A stretch of 64,000 bases of DNA from positions 21,705,888 through 21,769,887 of the forward strand of contig NC_081139.1 of the NCBI RefSeq assembly GCF_958295425.1, read 5' to 3'. The translations under genes were made by a program, and so were the position numbers. Below the pieces are notes generated by a model. That model was not told the DNA's origin and did not search any database. It saw nothing but the letters and a program-made list of their open reading frames with translations. Positions 1 to 11,213 of the stretch are shown one piece after another. This DNA is from Solea solea (Eukaryota > Chordata > Actinopteri > Pleuronectiformes > Soleidae). Position 1 is the first letter of the stretch. Each line of letters opens with the position of its first letter.

Positions 1-59
1 GTAATGTTAGGCATTTCAAACCCATAGCTGCAGCCAGCTTTGTTTGACTGTCCATCAAT

Positions 60-310
60 CCATTGTTTAACACTTTATCCTCTGCGTGAGAGATGTGAGG
101 CTGCTGGTGCCAATCCCAGCTGACACAGGTCACACCCTGCGCAGCTCACCAGCCCATCACAGGGACAACATATAGAGATTAACAACTATTCACTGACAGC
201 TACGGTCAACATGGGTTGACACAGGTCAACCCAGGTCGAACATGCCACACAAAAAACCCGGACTGTGACATGAACCAGCAACCTTTTCGCTATGAGACAA
301 CAGCTGTTAG
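60..310 (+). repeat. Dispersed fish repeat A, copy 1
   Basis: The segment contains ATCCCAGCTGACACAGG, CCCATCACAGGGACAACAT and ACATAGAG-like phrases. These recur at 18.4-18.7 kb and 39.3-39.5 kb and are commonly dispersed in fish genomes. No coding capacity. Confidence 0.7.
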
Positions 311-543
311 CCACGTGCATTATCGTAATCCCAAAATGGGTGTCGAAGTGCCATGAAGTACATTATTGGGTGGGCGGAGCTACAGGCCAAAACTTACATT
401 GTAAATAAAATGGCTGTACCATTGTTCTTAGTAAAGCTAGTATTTCAGGGTATTTCCTCCATCTTTGATGACAAATCATGGTCATTTTATGAAAATCTGT
501 CTATTGTAATGAGTTATCCATTTATTAACTTTCTTATTTTTAG

Positions 544-631
544 GAGAATGGCAGTCAACAACAACAGGTTGCTATGGAAACTCCCGCAGAACACACAAAC
601 TACTCTTACCAACACACCAAGTGAAGCTAAG
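544..631 (+). CDS. Candidate 3'-proximal exon of an unidentified gene
   Basis: TTTCTTATTTTTAG precedes the segment and AAG then GTAGGA closes it. Two frames are plausible. One reads ENGSQQQQVAMETPAEHTNY and stops at 622-624, making this the terminal coding exon. The other runs through (MAVNNNRLLWKLPQNTQTTL and on) and would splice to 2690. I cannot name the protein; upstream exons would lie left of the window. Confidence 0.35.
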
Positions 632-1394
632 GTAGGACAGTGACAGTGACATTTTGTAAAAAATTGATCTTTTAGCGATTTAGAGTTTTCTTAACTATGA
701 GCTTTGTGTTTTGTTCAAAAAGAAATTAAATTGTAAATTGTGTTTTTGTTTATAATGTGGGACATAAGGCTTTGCAAGTTAAACATAACATTTACTATGT
801 AGTTAATTGGGTTGAGTTGGTTCATCTAAGTGAATCAAACCTCGAGTCTTTTATTGTTTTCTTTATTTTGCTCAAGTTTGTCCTCAGATTAAGCTCCTGA
901 GACTCATGACTCACACGCAATGTGATGAGTCTCATGAGGGTTATTTATAATTTTTTCATGTTGTTTTGTTCATGTGCGTCTTCAGTCTGTTGGCTATTTT
1001 ATTTTTTTCCTTGGCACACTAACTGTGTCCATCCTTAGCAGTATGATGCACAGTTTGCACTTCACTCTACTTTCTTGTTATATTTGATTCAGGGACGGTT
1101 TTTCCTGTGTCCTCATACTTCTTTAAAATGGCATATTTTGCTGGGTTTTTATGACACAATACTTATTATGACTATTATGTATCTTGCACCTTGCAAATAC
1201 TCAAAAATTAAAACAAAAAATTAAACAAAACTAAGCATATAAAAAAGCACAAATTCAAAGGGGAAATTAAAGATAAGAATTCCCATGATGCCATGCTGTT
1301 CCCTGACACCAGCGATTTCCACAACTTTGAATCCAAAGAAATTCATATTTCTTTTCAAGGTTAAGGACATTTTTCTCGTCTTTTAAAAACATCA

Positions 1395-1600
1395 TGGGTA
1401 GGGACGTCCCAATACAATTTTTTCACTTCCGATAGGATACCGATATTGCAGCCTTGAGTATTGGCTGATACTGATATTGATCCGATACAATATCAGCACG
1501 AATCACACATACTTTAATTACATATTTTGTAGTTTGGAATGTTAGAATAGGCTTGATCAAGTGATATTACTTAAACAGAGAACAATAGTCAGCAACAGTA
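1395..1600. repeat. Dispersed DNA-transposon-like repeat (ACCGATATTGCAGCC type)
   Basis: The phrases GGGACGTCCCAATAC, GATACCGATATTGCAGCC and ATTGATCCGATACAATATC are typical of an abundant non-coding fish repeat. The rest of the element may extend to about 2.1 kb, but that border is unclear. Confidence 0.6.
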
Positions 1601-2689
1601 GGTATGAGAAAAACTGACCCATTTATTATTAAACAATGGGTTACATAAATTTTAACCATCAACATAAGAATATTGGATTTTTTGCCATGTTAATTTCATC
1701 AGGAGGAAAGTACCAAGTGCTAACACGGGTGTTTTCAGTGCACCCGTGTTTCACAGGTAACAGCGTTTCTTCAGAGAACACACACTTGTTTTCACTATTT
1801 TGGATTAGCCCAATCCACACAGGGTGAGTGACTCGTCCCGCAGATAAACCCGAGCCCGGGGACCGGCCCCGCAGACGTACTTAGCTCCGAGTATAGAGCT
1901 TCAGGGCACATTTAAAACACAGAAAGCGCTTGGCATGGCTGGTTTTTGGGGTATAATTAACAAACGGAGGCTGTTGAAAGTCAAAAGGTGGCGCTGGTGT
2001 CTGAAATAATGTTGTTTTAGCAGCTCGCCTCAGGATGAGCTGGCGTGGTGCTAATGGCTATCTCGTAGCCTCTGATTTCAGAAGTTAAAGAAAAATGTTT
2101 AGCCTCTGAAATAGCAGTAGCACGTCTTATGTGTTGTTGGGTCAAAATTATGATTCATTTTTATATTGCCTTTTAGTCGTGATTTAAAGTAGCAATAATT
2201 CTGCAGAAGTCACAAAAATAGACTTTATATAGTTTTTCTTTGTTTTTTTTTGTTCATAAAAACGAGCCAAGTGAACTTTGGACTGTGACATATTTCCAAA
2301 TTTCACAAATTCAATCCAGTTTTTAACATTTTGAGTACTTTTTGCTCAGGTGTGTTTATATAGTTGATGAAAATATTTTTTTTATCAGATTGTCTAGGTT
2401 GTGCTGAAAAAAAGGGTTTTAAGACGTTCTATATTGCACGTTTGAACATAGTAATGGAAAAAAGCAGCCGAAATGCTCTGTGTTCAAAAGACAATGAGAT
2501 AATCATCCCATAAGCTGCTTCCCGACGTCATCAAAAACTAGGCCTTTGTTGTTGTTGTTTGATTGAGAGAAAATTAGATTCTGTTGCATGAACTTTTGTC
2601 CACTTGCTAAAGAAGAAAATGATATTGTGATAGAGTTTAGTCACTCAGTCCTAATCCACACTGTGTTGTGTGTGTGTGTTTTCTGGCAG

Positions 2690-2713
2690 GATGGGGCCGG
2701 GGGCACGAAATGA
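2690..2713 (+). CDS. Candidate terminal exon of the same unidentified gene
   Basis: The acceptor GTGTTTTCTGGCAG ends at 2689. Continuing the through-frame of the exon at 544-631 gives seven codons, DGAGGTK, and then TGA. A third frame would extend further to a TGA near 2790. The call depends on the upstream exon being real. Confidence 0.25.
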   Translation, partial: DGAGGTK

Positions 2714-2850
2714 ATCCAAGCAGAGGATTCAGCTGGAAGAGATCAGTGCTCCACACCATCACCAAGCACCTGGACTTGAACATGGATAACAAAAGGAAAG
2801 TGTGTGTGTGTGTGTGTGTGTGTGTATGAGAGTGTGCGTGTGTGTGCCTG

Positions 2851-2881
<31 letters not shown>

Positions 2882-4625
2882 TAGAAGAAAAAAAACAACA
2901 ACACTTACTTCATCGGACCTTTCTGCTCACATCCTCAAGAGTTGATCAACCAAAGGTGGAATCTTCTTCATAGAAGCTCTGATCTATTTTAATAACTGTA
3001 AAAGGATCGTAACAGCGAGTTTAAGAAACACAGAAAAAAAGAGAGAGAGGAGGAAGAGACACAGAGCATTATTTTTGTGCACGTAATATAACAAAATCTT
3101 ATTTTTTAAAAAGAAAAAAGCATTCTGGACGTTTCAGGGTGATTCAAGAAAGAGTTGAAACACAATGTGTCTTTTAATTTTTTTTTTGTAAAATATGCAA
3201 ACGTTTAATTTTTATTTCCTGATGTCTGTTGTTTGACATTCTATTTGCAGCAGCAGGGGGCAACAGTTTGTACAGATTTAAAACAACAACAACAACCTAC
3301 AAACACTTATTTTGCTGGTCTGGTGTGTGGCGTCGATGTCAACCGTGAGAGACAAACCGTTTAAAGCTACTTTCTTTCCTGTAACTGCTGCAGAGATTTC
3401 TACTCACGCACAGAAGAGAAAACAACATTGACTGTTTATATACTCGAGTCAAACGAATTCAAGTAAATGTAGAGCATTCCGTCGTACGTGAACAAAAGAC
3501 AATCAATGAATTCTATTTATATTTGAATGATAGTTCTATTTTTAGCATTTTTAGATCATGGAAACACACATTTATGGAAATGTTATTTAATGCTCTGTAG
3601 CCTGACACCGACTTCAATCCACGCAGTAAACAGTGAGGTGTAACGTGTGGTTTTTTTGTGTTGTTTGTTTTTGATGTTTGGATGAACTCTCGGTTCATTC
3701 TCGTCATCAAAAACAACGACAGCGTTCACACGATTAGTCGTCCTGCTTTGTTTTAATGGAAGTCCGTCGTAGGTCTACGCCCACAGGAAGTGGTTTTAAG
3801 CGGTTTTATTGTGGTAAACCTTCAGGTATCATCAAACTCATCCTCTGTCGGAGCGATGGAACACGAACATGGTTTAGATTTGAGCGGTTAAGATTCCTGA
3901 AAAACATTTTTTTAGCAAAAGCAACGAGGGAAATCAAATAGAAGACTAACAAAATCCTTGAGAATAATTTGTCTGAAAGATAAGGGAGTTGTTGAGTCTT
4001 TTTTTCTTTTGTTCAATGCTGCTGTCACCTGACTTTGATTCTCTGTCTGTCTGATTTTTGTTTTTAGTTTTGTAGAAAGTTGAAATGTCTTTTTATTTCT
4101 CTCTCTGTCACTTGAAAACCTTTTTTGTGCTAATTTGCCTTAATTTTGATGACTCTATCTTTGAAGTATATAAAATTCTAGTTGTAGATTTTAGCTTCTC
4201 CTTGAGAGTAGATGATAGTGTGTCTCGTAGGGATTGATGCTGTTTTTTCTATCACATTTTCACCCGGTTTTGTTTTATACACACGGAAAAACCCGCGTTC
4301 CCGTCCTTGTGACGTCTGTCCTGAAGTGGCGTCAGGCCCGTTTGTTCATGCACGTTGAGTGAAGCTCATGTCACCACATACAGTACTTGCAAATATTTTA
4401 AACATTAATTTATACAGATATCAAAAGCTGTAGATATGTAGATTATAAAGGCTTTTTTATTTCAAAGCACTTCTCACTAGACCATGGAAGTGCCATTAAA
4501 GATGATTCTTACAGCCTTTAGTGAGACAGCAAGTCTAAACCAATTTTTGAGTGATTTCCAAATTCTGCAGAAACTATTTCTAGCGAAGCCTTAACGTTTT
4601 GTTTTTTTCTCCAAATAAAACTGCC
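2714..4625 (+). other. Possible long 3' UTR or intergenic DNA
   Basis: There is no coding potential. The segment contains (GT)n at about 2800-2826, (TTTTG)n at about 2851-2879, and an AATAAA signal at 4614-4619. It is consistent with a 3' UTR of the putative left gene but could be plain intergenic DNA. Confidence 0.3.
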
Positions 4626-5009
4626 TGATGTTTCACAGGATGTGTACATACTACAGAAGGCACCAGCCTTGTTTGAAGGCCACAAATTTAAGTTTTCGTG
4701 TGAGCTGTAAAGTTTTAAGGCGCTTCTTATTCCCACTCTTCCACCGTTTATGTCTGAATCCACTGTGAAACGCAGTTTGACGACGTCTTTCTCTCAACAC
4801 AGCACGCAGTTTGATGATTCTGTTTCTGTTTTTATCGTTTGTTTAGTTTCTTTTATCTCCACACGTCATTGTTTTTACTGTGTGTTTTCTCTGCAACCAA
4901 AGATGTTGTAGTTGTTTTTAGCTCTCGGTCACAGTCAAACCTGCTCGCTCTCACCCACAGTGTGTAGCTTTCCCTCTTCTGATTGATTCAGAAAGAGAAA
5001 GACTGCAGC

Positions 5010-5060
5010 AAGGGTGTCTACATACATACATACATACATACATACATACGTACAGTACAT
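5010..5060 (+). repeat. (ACAT)n microsatellite
   Basis: About eight tandem CATA units are directly visible. Confidence 0.95.
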
Positions 5061-5079
5061 GCAATGTAATGTTGGTGGG

Positions 5080-5424
5080 CATTAGGGTTTCTAAATTATA
5101 GGAATGTTTAAATTTGGAAACTTTGCATGAGAATTAACAGGAATTAAGTAGAAATTAAAATTGAAGGTTGGGAACTTAAATATAGTTGATAAATAATATA
5201 ATGTAGCATAATCTAGGCTAAAACAATCAGATGTGATGCAAATACAGTTGAATATCAATGCTATTCCCCACACACACAGAGACAGACAGATTGATTGATT
5301 GATTGGTTGATTGGTTGATTGATTGCTTGCCATTTCCCAGTTTCCAAATTTCCCAAACTTAAGTTCCCATGGTAAGTTTCTGGAAATTTATAGAGAACTT
5401 TCTGCCCCTTTGCAACCCTAGTGG
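5080..5424. mobile_element. Non-autonomous DNA element with TAGGGTT termini
   Basis: It starts ATTAGGGTTTC and ends GCAACCCTAGT, imperfect inverted ends. Inside are repeated TTTGGAAA-type phrases and an (ATTG)n run at 5290-5327. There is no transposase. Confidence 0.55.
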
Positions 5425-5867
5425 TCATCTTTATGTGTATAACACAACATGTGGTTCTAGATACATCTACTCCGTGGGCCAGGAGGAAGAGCTGGGTTTG
5501 TAGTTTGATTCCTGGCCCCTCGAGCCCATCGTCTCCAGATGACTAGAAAAGTCCATTCCAATGACTGTAGCGGGAACTGGCACCAAGAGAACATTGTCAT
5601 CAGATAACAGACAGATAACACCTGCAAATACACACACTCTGCTGCACGTGCTGCACAAGTAGTCGCAGCATGTAGAACAGCGTGTTGGTGACAGTATAAT
5701 ATCACAGGTTTGTGAGGGTGATGATGTTATATAGCAACATTTTTGTCCGGTGGATTTTCTTGTGTGTATTTGCAGCTCGGTGTTGTTCACGTCAGTGAAG
5801 GTGAGATTTTCTTCATTTGCTGTGTTTTTCCTGAGCTGCGGGACATTGGACGCTCTCTGGCTGGTGT

Positions 5868-6394
5868 TCACTGTGTATGTTATGGACAAAAGTATCTGGA
5901 CGCCCGACCATTACACCAACAGGGACTGTAATGACGTATTCAAACATATACACTACTTTAATATGGAGTTGTGCAGCTATAACAGCTTTTGCACTTCTTG
6001 GAAGACTTTCCTCAAGAAGTGTTTCTATGGGACTTTGTGTCCATTCATTCTGTAGAGCGTTTATGAGGTCAGACACTGATGTTGGACGATATTGTTCCAA
6101 TTCCTCCCAAAGGTGCTCGGTGGGGTCGAGGTCGGGGCTCTGTGTGGGCCAGTCCAGTTCTGGCCCACCAAACTCATCAAACCATGTCTTTGTTGTCCCT
6201 GTGTTGTGCACTGGGACGCAGTCATGTTGGAATAGAAACTGTTGCTACATAGTTTGGAAGCATAGCGTTGTCCAAAATGTCTTGGTCTGCTGAAGAGTTC
6301 AGGTTTTCCTTCCTTTGAGATAAGGGTCCTGATTGAAACACCTGACTTTAATATTTAACAGGTGTGCCCAAATACTTTTGTCCATACAGTGTAT
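5868..6394 (-). mobile_element. Decayed Tc1/mariner-like element with transposase remnant
   Basis: The ends share the inverted sequence TATGGACAAAAGTAT (about 5880-5894 on +, and as reverse complement at about 6375-6389). A - strand remnant over 5813-6211 reads ELDWPTQSPDLDPTEHLWEELEQ and on, the C-terminal DDE region of Tc1-like transposases (the D of PDL is catalytic). At about 525 bp it is a truncated, internally deleted copy that cannot move itself. Confidence 0.82.
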
Positions 6395-7739
6395 TTTTAA
6401 TCCCAGTTACAATCAAAAAAGACCGAATCTGCCCACAGACGGACACACACATGCCAGAGTAACGTTAAAACAGACCCTCTGCAGTGTGGGTGACCTGGTC
6501 AGAACACTAAAATAAAAGGTTTCATGGCTGAGCTCCAGTCCACGTTATGACAGTTGGGGAATACTTCAAGAAATTCAGCTTTTATGAGCGTGAGAGGTTT
6601 CAGACCGGAGAGCTAATTTTTGTAAATAGCCCCCTTTTTTCCTCTTGTTTGTTTCTCCTCGCGTGTTTTCTCATTTGTTTTTTTATGATTTAAAATCTGT
6701 CCTGAAAACACAGTGACTAGCAAGATTCAGTGCACCATGAAGGAAAATGTCATGGATATTGTTGATATGTTCAGAGAAATGATATTCCATGTATTAGCCA
6801 TCACTTTTAATACAGAGAAAAAAAAATCAGGATTTTGGAACTATGAAATGACCACTTGTTACAACACAGTGTTTATTTATTTTTGTTTTATTTATTTTCA
6901 TTTTCTTTTGATATAAACTTGTCCACAGAGACACAATGATGCTCTAAAAATGACTTGGCGTCATGAGCTCTATAGAAACCTATGTTACATTTAGTTTAGA
7001 GGAGAACTATGATCAGCGGTGTGCTGACATACACAATATATTATTATTTTTCTTTAAATCTTGCACTTATAAATTTTGGTCAACACCAATTCGATTTTTT
7101 TTTTGGTTGATCCTAATGTGGAGGTGACAGTTTATTTCATAGCTTCAAAACATTTTGCTGCTAAAACAGGATTTCTCAGCGGGGGTTAGATGTCGTCCAG
7201 TCTGTGTTGTCAAAATGTCTATTTTCATTTAATTCTGTTTATACCAGGGGTGGCTCCTCATGTTCTGTTTAAAATAATCCTTTTATAATACTAATATGAA
7301 GTTTTAAAAAGCTAATTGTTGTTGTAATGGGCAGGTCAATGAAAAACTAAACTAAACTCGTTGCTTAACCCTGTCAACCACGTTTGTGTGAGTGGGACGT
7401 TTTGAAAATGCGACTGGGCTACGTCTCACTTCCTGTTTGTGAACAGTTTTCTTATTTATACAAGAACTCATTTTGTACAGTTTTGGTAGAGGAAAGAGGT
7501 TTTGATATTTGGTTATTTTGCAAAGCCACTTGGCTACTTTTGTCTTCCTGTGCCAGAGTTGCTAAACATTTTCTGTAACTTGTGTTTTTATTTTTTATTG
7601 ATTGAGATAAGATTTTCCTCCTTTCTTGTTTTTTTTCTCTTTGAATTTGAATATGTCTGTTTTTCTTTCTTTTTTTTAATAAAAGTCTTGTTTCGATGAT
7701 TGAGTGGACTGCGGTTTTCATCGCGGTTGCTGTTGGGAT

Positions 7740-8040
7740 TGTAATATTGCTCTGTGATGAATCTTCTTCTTCAGGCCTTTGCCTTATAGGGGTTGCCACA
7801 GCAGATCATCTGCCTCCATCTAGTCCGAGACCATGTGTCTTTTTCTGTCAAACTTGCGACCATTGCAACCTTGATGTCTTTCGCACCCAGGGTACCGGTC
7901 TTAACCACTGAGCCACTCCACCCGCACTCTTCTACCTGAGCTGTCCCTCAAATCTGCTCATTTCTAATATTGTCCATCCTGGTCACTCCCAACTAAAATC
8001 TCAGCATCCTCAGCTCTGCCACCTCCTGTCTTTTAGCCCT
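7740..8040 (-). repeat. Dispersed repeat, possible LINE 3' region
   Basis: The text resembles the 3' portion of fish non-LTR elements (TGCCACAGCAGATCATCTGCC, then a Cys/Pro-rich downstream part). It is separated from the reverse-transcriptase remnant at 8.4-8.6 kb by a MITE-like insertion. Weak by eye. Confidence 0.4.
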
Positions 8041-8440
8041 TGTTTAGACAGCAGCCCAAATCGGATTTCTAAGCATATCCAGATTGTATCTATCTTGATT
8101 TTAACTAAAAAACACATGAGAACGCATTCCAAACACATGCAGAGGTGGTTTCGAATGTGATTCTGATCTATCTGATGGGATTTCAAAGTGTCTTGTGCGT
8201 CACTCGCAGCGAGAGTCGAACGACAACAACAGTCAGTGACGTAGATCAGGAGAGACTGAAGTTAATGGGAGGCACGTTAAAGATCGAAAATCCATTTGTT
8301 CTGGGGCGTGGCCTCTAACACGATGTCAATGTGGATACACGCAGATCGGATCTGATCACTTGCAATATAGTGTATACATATATATAATGTGAACAGTTGG
8401 TCCGGAAGATCAGATTCTGATTTGATGTTCAATAAATCCA
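8040..8440. mobile_element. MITE-like element (non-autonomous), copy 1
   Basis: The segment has AAATCGGATTTCTAAGCATATCCAG at one side and GTGAACAGTTGGTCCGGAAG with CAGATTCTGATTTGA at the other. A reversed partial copy occurs at 31.55-31.65 kb, which shows it is a dispersed unit. It interrupts LINE-like sequence. Confidence 0.55.
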
Positions 8441-8590
8441 CTTTGGGCTGCAGTCTAAACAAGACCTTAGATGGTGCCACTGTCTCCAAGCCATCCATCA
8501 TAGAAGCCTTTGTGCACTGTCCATTGCTTTGGATGGTTGACCCCAGGTACTTAAATTCATCCACTTCCTCTCCCTCTACTCCAGGGATGT
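8440..8590 (-). pseudogene. LINE reverse-transcriptase fragment
   Basis: On the - strand the frame reads EVDEFKYLGSTIQSNGQCTK, a phrase typical of the C-terminal end of the reverse transcriptase of non-LTR elements. Only about 150 bases remain, with no flanking domains. Confidence 0.7.
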
Positions 8591-8880
8591 CAAACTCAAA
8601 ACACAGAGAGGGCCGAAATTCAAGGTAGTGTCCAAGTCGAGGGTCAGACGTGGTCAAAAAGCCAAAGACATAGTAGTGGAAAATGAGCAATAAATGAATT
8701 GATTTATCCATGGAACAGCCTCATATCAACATGAACTCACAAAGTAATGTACTGTCTATGTCACAGAGAGGTAAACATTATATTTTTCATTGAACTCAGC
8801 AGTATAACAGTGTGTGTGATACTAATCAGTGTGTCAGTGAAGGAGCAGAACATCTCGCGGGCCGAACACTGACACGTGTG
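8582..8880. mobile_element. hAT-like MITE (GTGTCAAACTC family), copy 1
   Basis: It begins CAGGGATGTCAAACTCA with GAGAGGGCCGAAATTC and ends near CGCGGGCCGAACACTGACACG. The family is shared with the element at 36.0-36.6 kb. Confidence 0.5.
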
Positions 8881-8907
8881 CTCTACTCTTTAGGATTTGT
8901 TGCATGT

Positions 8908-9215
8908 TACAGGTCCACTGTGTCACATTTAGTGACAGTTTAGTGAGTTTTGCTTGCAAAAAAAATTTATAAAATGGTTCGGTTTTCATACCCAAATAAG
9001 ACTTTTATTTGTACTTTAGGCACACTGCCTTGGTTTGTAGAGGAAGCAGAAGCTCTATGCAAATATAAAACATGGCCATTGTTCCTGGACTCGTTCCTCC
9101 AGTCTCACTATCGATGTCTCTAATTCTTACACAAAAAGAGGAAATGTAGCTGTAATTCTGCCTGTTGCCAGTAGAGGGAAACATTGTATTGTCACTTAGA
9201 AAAAAAGTGTGTTCA
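8908..9215. repeat. Diverged copy of the AAAGGTCCAGTGTGTAACATT MITE family
   Basis: TTACAGGTCCACTGTGTCACATTTAG opens the copy, and the text about AGGAAGCAGAAGC and AGTAGAGGGAAACATTGTATTG follows the family layout. It is weaker than the copies at 14.7, 37.3, 52.8 and 57.1 kb. Confidence 0.4.
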
Positions 9216-9409
9216 TTACACTGTGATCTGACCTCACCTATTGTAACTGAGGAACAGCACTAGTACGTGTAATGTCAGGCATGTGGATGTGAGGACGTGC
9301 TCTCAGTACACAGAGATCACCCTCTGACACCTCTGAGAACATTAAGTTGCTCTTTACACCACAAAAGAGAACAGCTTGCCTGGTGTGAAGTAACTGGATG
9401 GTTCTTGTA

Positions 9410-9635
9410 GGATTGTGGGGATTGATAGGTCAAGATGTTACTGGAAATGATGATGTTCTCAAATGTCTTGTTTTGTCCACAAACCAAAATTATTAACTTT
9501 TAATGATTTCTTTGTTATCCAGAGCAAAGAAATGAAGACAATATTTACATTTAAGAAGCTTGAACGATCAGAAATCTTGTTGTCAGTTAATTTAGTAATC
9601 GATTAATAATTAGATTGTTTCAGCTCTAAAAACAA
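9410..9635. repeat. Dispersed repeat B (GGAAATGATGATGTTCTCAAATG family), copy 1
   Basis: It shares long stretches with 13.64-13.95 kb and 61.43-61.75 kb: TTTTAATGATTTCTTTGTT, GAGCAAAGAAA, TAATCGATTAAT and TTGTTTCAGCTC. The ends suggest a hAT-like non-autonomous element. Confidence 0.7.
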
Positions 9636-10179
9636 TAATCATGATAGGCAGACAGCGCACTGTTGAGTCGTCAGTTTTTATTTGAGTTATTTGTACAAAG
9701 CTCAGTGTCCTTATAAAAACATTATGTCATATGTTAAGGTAAACTTCTGATGTAGGTAAAAACATTTAACTTAAAAAAAAGAAGCTTCAAATCTGGTCAG
9801 CTTTTTAAAATGTGTATTTTCTATTTCACCCCAAAGGCCACGGTAAAGTCAGACAAAACATTCTACGTATGACTAAATGACTAAAGGTACGATGTGTGCA
9901 GAGACGTTTTCCCTTCATGTTTGGCCTTTGTTTGCTTCAGACTGCAAGTGAATGGAAACATAACATAACACACGCGTACACACACACACTCCATCAGCCT
10001 AAACAAAGTGTTATCCCACAGTTCATATCAGCCCTGAACATGACCACGTTCTCAGGAATGACGTTTTTCATCATTATTAATACAGGTTTGTGTTGCCATG
10101 ACGACCACTGGTCGTCAGCGCTGATGTCAGACAAAAGGTCCTTACACAGACACACACGCGCGCAGCATTCGTAGTGAGG

Positions 10180-10860
10180 ACCCACGTAGACATAATGCAT
10201 TCCCGAGCCCCTTAACCTAAATACCTAACCCTAAAACCAGGTCTTAACCTCTCAAAAACCCTTAAAAGATATAAGGACCAGCCAAAATGTCCTCACTCCC
10301 TATGGTTTATATGTTTTTGTCCTCAGAAAACTACACACACACACACAACCTTCTTTTTATATCTTAGTGAGGACACATTTTCGAGCCCTTTACCTTAAAT
10401 ATCACAACTAAGTACCTGACCTTAACCTAAACTTTTTTTTTTTCATTTTATATTTCCCTTCCTGCCTGGCCAGGTCTTTCTTTAATCCTAACCCTAATTT
10501 AACTCCACCCTGTAATCCTAACCCTACCTGTTTCCCTGGGGTTTGTTACTGTAGTAGACTTTTCTATTAGAGCACATTTGACTTTACCTATGTTATCATT
10601 AGTATTTATAGAAAAAAGCTTTTTTAGGTTGTACTGCGTGAGAGACTTTAAACGTCAGGCGCCGGCCTGTGGTTCTGTGGACTGTTGTGTTGTCTTTCCT
10701 TTACCTAACCCTATAAAACCAGGTCCTAACCCTGAAAAAGCCCTTTAAAGTTGCGGGTTCCTAGACACAATGACCCCACAAGGTCAAAAATGTCCTATCA
10801 AAGATGGGTTTGTGCGGTTTTTCTGGACCTCACAAAGACATAAATACGTGTGCTGTACAT
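10180..10860. repeat. Cluster of imperfect CTAACCCT-type dispersed repeats
   Basis: Three related units (around 10.2, 10.4 and 10.7 kb) carry AACCTAAATACCTAACCCTAA-like and TGTCCTCAC phrases. It is not an array of telomere hexamers but a fish dispersed repeat. A reversed piece lies at 41.75-41.87 kb. Confidence 0.6.
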
Positions 10861-11213
10861 CTACATAGCTTTAAAGACACGGTTATTTACAGAGCAAGTT
10901 TCATAAACGCTTAGTTCTGACGCAGAGAGACGCAGCCAAGTAAAGTGATCACTGATACTGATGAACTCTGTGACTGCTTTCGTCCACTTCTGGGCCTCGT
11001 GTGTGTTTGACGGCTGAGCTCAGAGCAGAACTTACGGGAGCACAGGAGCAGATTAACAGGAAGGATCAGACACAACGGACGACTATGTTGAGGTGTGGTG
11101 TAGGTGAGGTTGGGACAAAAGCAGCACCAGACGAGATCACACAGCCGGAAACAATGGCTGCTCTCTCTTGCTCTCAGTTGTGATGACGCACACAGACACG
11201 TGCATGAGATTCT

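Noticed and set aside
10180..10860. CTAACCCT phrases suggesting an interstitial telomere array
   Set aside because: The hexamer is not tandem; the text belongs to a dispersed fish repeat.
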